Shown here: piece after piece, positions 62,938-64,000 of the stretch
How positions within the stretch are numbered: the first letter of the stretch is position 1
How the letters are laid out: the number at the start of each line of letters is the position of its first letter
DNA from: Chiridota heheva
Lineage: Eukaryota > Echinodermata > Holothuroidea > Apodida > Chiridotidae
DNA: 64,000 nt
NCBI GenBank assembly: GCA_020152595.1
Contig: JAIGNY010003222.1
Location: forward strand, 346,501 to 410,500
Direction of reading: 5' to 3'
Position numbers and translations under genes: made by a program
The notes under the pieces: model-generated
Told to the model about the DNA's origin: nothing
The model's input: only the letters and a program-made list of their open reading frames with translations
Databases searched by the model: none

Positions 62938-63480
62938 TGGTGTTTTTTGTTGATGTTTAACGGTACTGCAACAGTCAGAGTCAAATGTGCCAAAAGGGTG
63001 TTAGAAAACTAAGGTGTAAGAGTAAGGACAGTATGAATAATAATAAAGAAACAAATAGAGGTAAGAAAAGGGAAGGAGGAATAGGATGGTAGGATAGAAA
63101 AGGAAGCGAGTGTGGGTAAGGGTTAGATCAGGTGGAATAAGTTGCAATTGCGGAGGAAGGTGACGATGTCGTTGGAGGGATTGTTTTTAAAGTTATCAGA
63201 AATGGGAGTGGAGGAGAGGAGAGATTTGGAGTTATGGAACAAGGGACAGGTGAAGATGATATCCTTGATCGAGAGATCAGTGTTGCAAGTAAGGCAGACA
63301 GGTGTAGGAGAGCCAGGAAGGAGTGGGTGAGAAAGGAGTGACCAAGGTGGATGCGGGTGGCAAGAACGTCCTTGCTATGACTGCGACTATGCAACGGAGT
63401 CGCATAGTCGCGACCAACCTATGTTGGTCCTGAGTTTGGGATTGATAGTGTAAAGTTTGTTCTTTTTGAGGTAGCTGCAA
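62938..63480 (-). pseudogene. LINE 3' fragment, relative of 22859-23390
   Basis: The minus-strand frame reads DVLATRIHLGHSFLTHSFLA, followed by shifted LPYLQH and CNTDLSIKD-type sequence, and a non-coding 3' tail including GTACCGTTAAACATCAACAA. The nucleotide sequence is co-linear with the + strand fragment at 22859-23390. Confidence 0.8.
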
Positions 63481-64000
63481 ATGGTCAAGCGAAGTCAGAG
63501 TGTGGAAGAAGTGTAGGTAAAATGTAGTTCGACAGGGCGTTGCATCATTTCATCTGTTCAATTTCTAAACTGTTTTTTCATGTGCACCTGAAAAAACTAA
63601 CAAAGAAAGCTAAATTGAAGCAAACCTTTTTGGATCAAAGTAAGTGCAGTGCTAATCAAGTGATGCAAAGTTCAAAAGATTTTCAATAAAATGAGCCAAT
63701 GAGAGTAACATCAATTTACCCAGCAACGCATCTGCATTGTAACACTCTTTATGAAGGAACGCTAGCCAATGTAAACATGATAGAAAATAGAACCACCTTG
63801 TCCTTTTCAACATTATCTTATAATTTATTAATTATTAATCAATTAACATTATTTATGTTATTAAATAACATCACTATTAATTAAATAAATAATAATTAAT
63901 TTACATTTTGTTATTAAATAACATTATTATTTGTATCATATGCATAAACACATATCAACTGTTACATGTGATACTTCTAGAAACATTTGAAAAAAAGCAC
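63481..64000. other. AT-rich end of window, nothing recognised
   Basis: Holds TTATTAAATAACAT-type palindromic AT-rich sequence (63820-63930). No gene or array. Confidence 0.5.

Overview
This is eukaryotic, almost certainly metazoan, nuclear DNA. It holds small exons with GT-AG junctions, very long repeat-filled introns, decayed non-LTR retrotransposons, tRNA-derived SINEs and small inverted-repeat transposons, and no operons or ribosome binding sites. Protein similarity and repeat style point to a marine invertebrate deuterostome (echinoderm or hemichordate would fit), but that placement is an inference I cannot test here.

Two conserved genes can be assembled exon by exon with consistent reading phase, and they face each other tail to tail. 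On the + strand, positions 175-21071 carry the last five coding exons of an FBXO3-like gene: F-box protein 3, with the end of its SMI1/KNR4-type region and its ApaG domain. On the - strand, positions 56399-34535 carry nine exons of an EEF1D-like gene: translation elongation factor 1B delta, with leucine zipper, acidic linker and complete C-terminal exchange-factor domain, including a predicted 16-nt microexon. The 5' parts of both genes lie outside the window. The 13.5 kb between the two stop codons is a mixture of transposon remnants and one 2.1-kb minisatellite.

The dominant feature is tandem repetition. More than twenty arrays, with units of about 14 to 170 bp, fill roughly 40 percent of the window, and most introns have an array whose unit I do not see in the others. 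Three arrays show where they came from. A 55-bp array in FBXO3 derives from an exon/5' splice-site junction. A 6.5-kb, 59-bp array derives from the reverse-transcriptase C-terminal coding segment of a LINE. A 21-bp array derives from a short tract inside a dispersed element whose unexpanded sister copy is also in the window. Long ORFs across the arrays are periodicity artefacts.

Mobile DNA includes an RTE-like LINE with a damaged catalytic motif, several LINE 3' fragments, two hAT-like elements with 8-bp target duplications, a piggyBac-like TTAA element, a MITE family with about six copies, and tRNA-derived SINEs. The EEF1D and FBXO3 products have unrelated jobs (translation elongation and SCF ubiquitin ligase substrate selection); their adjacency need not be functional.
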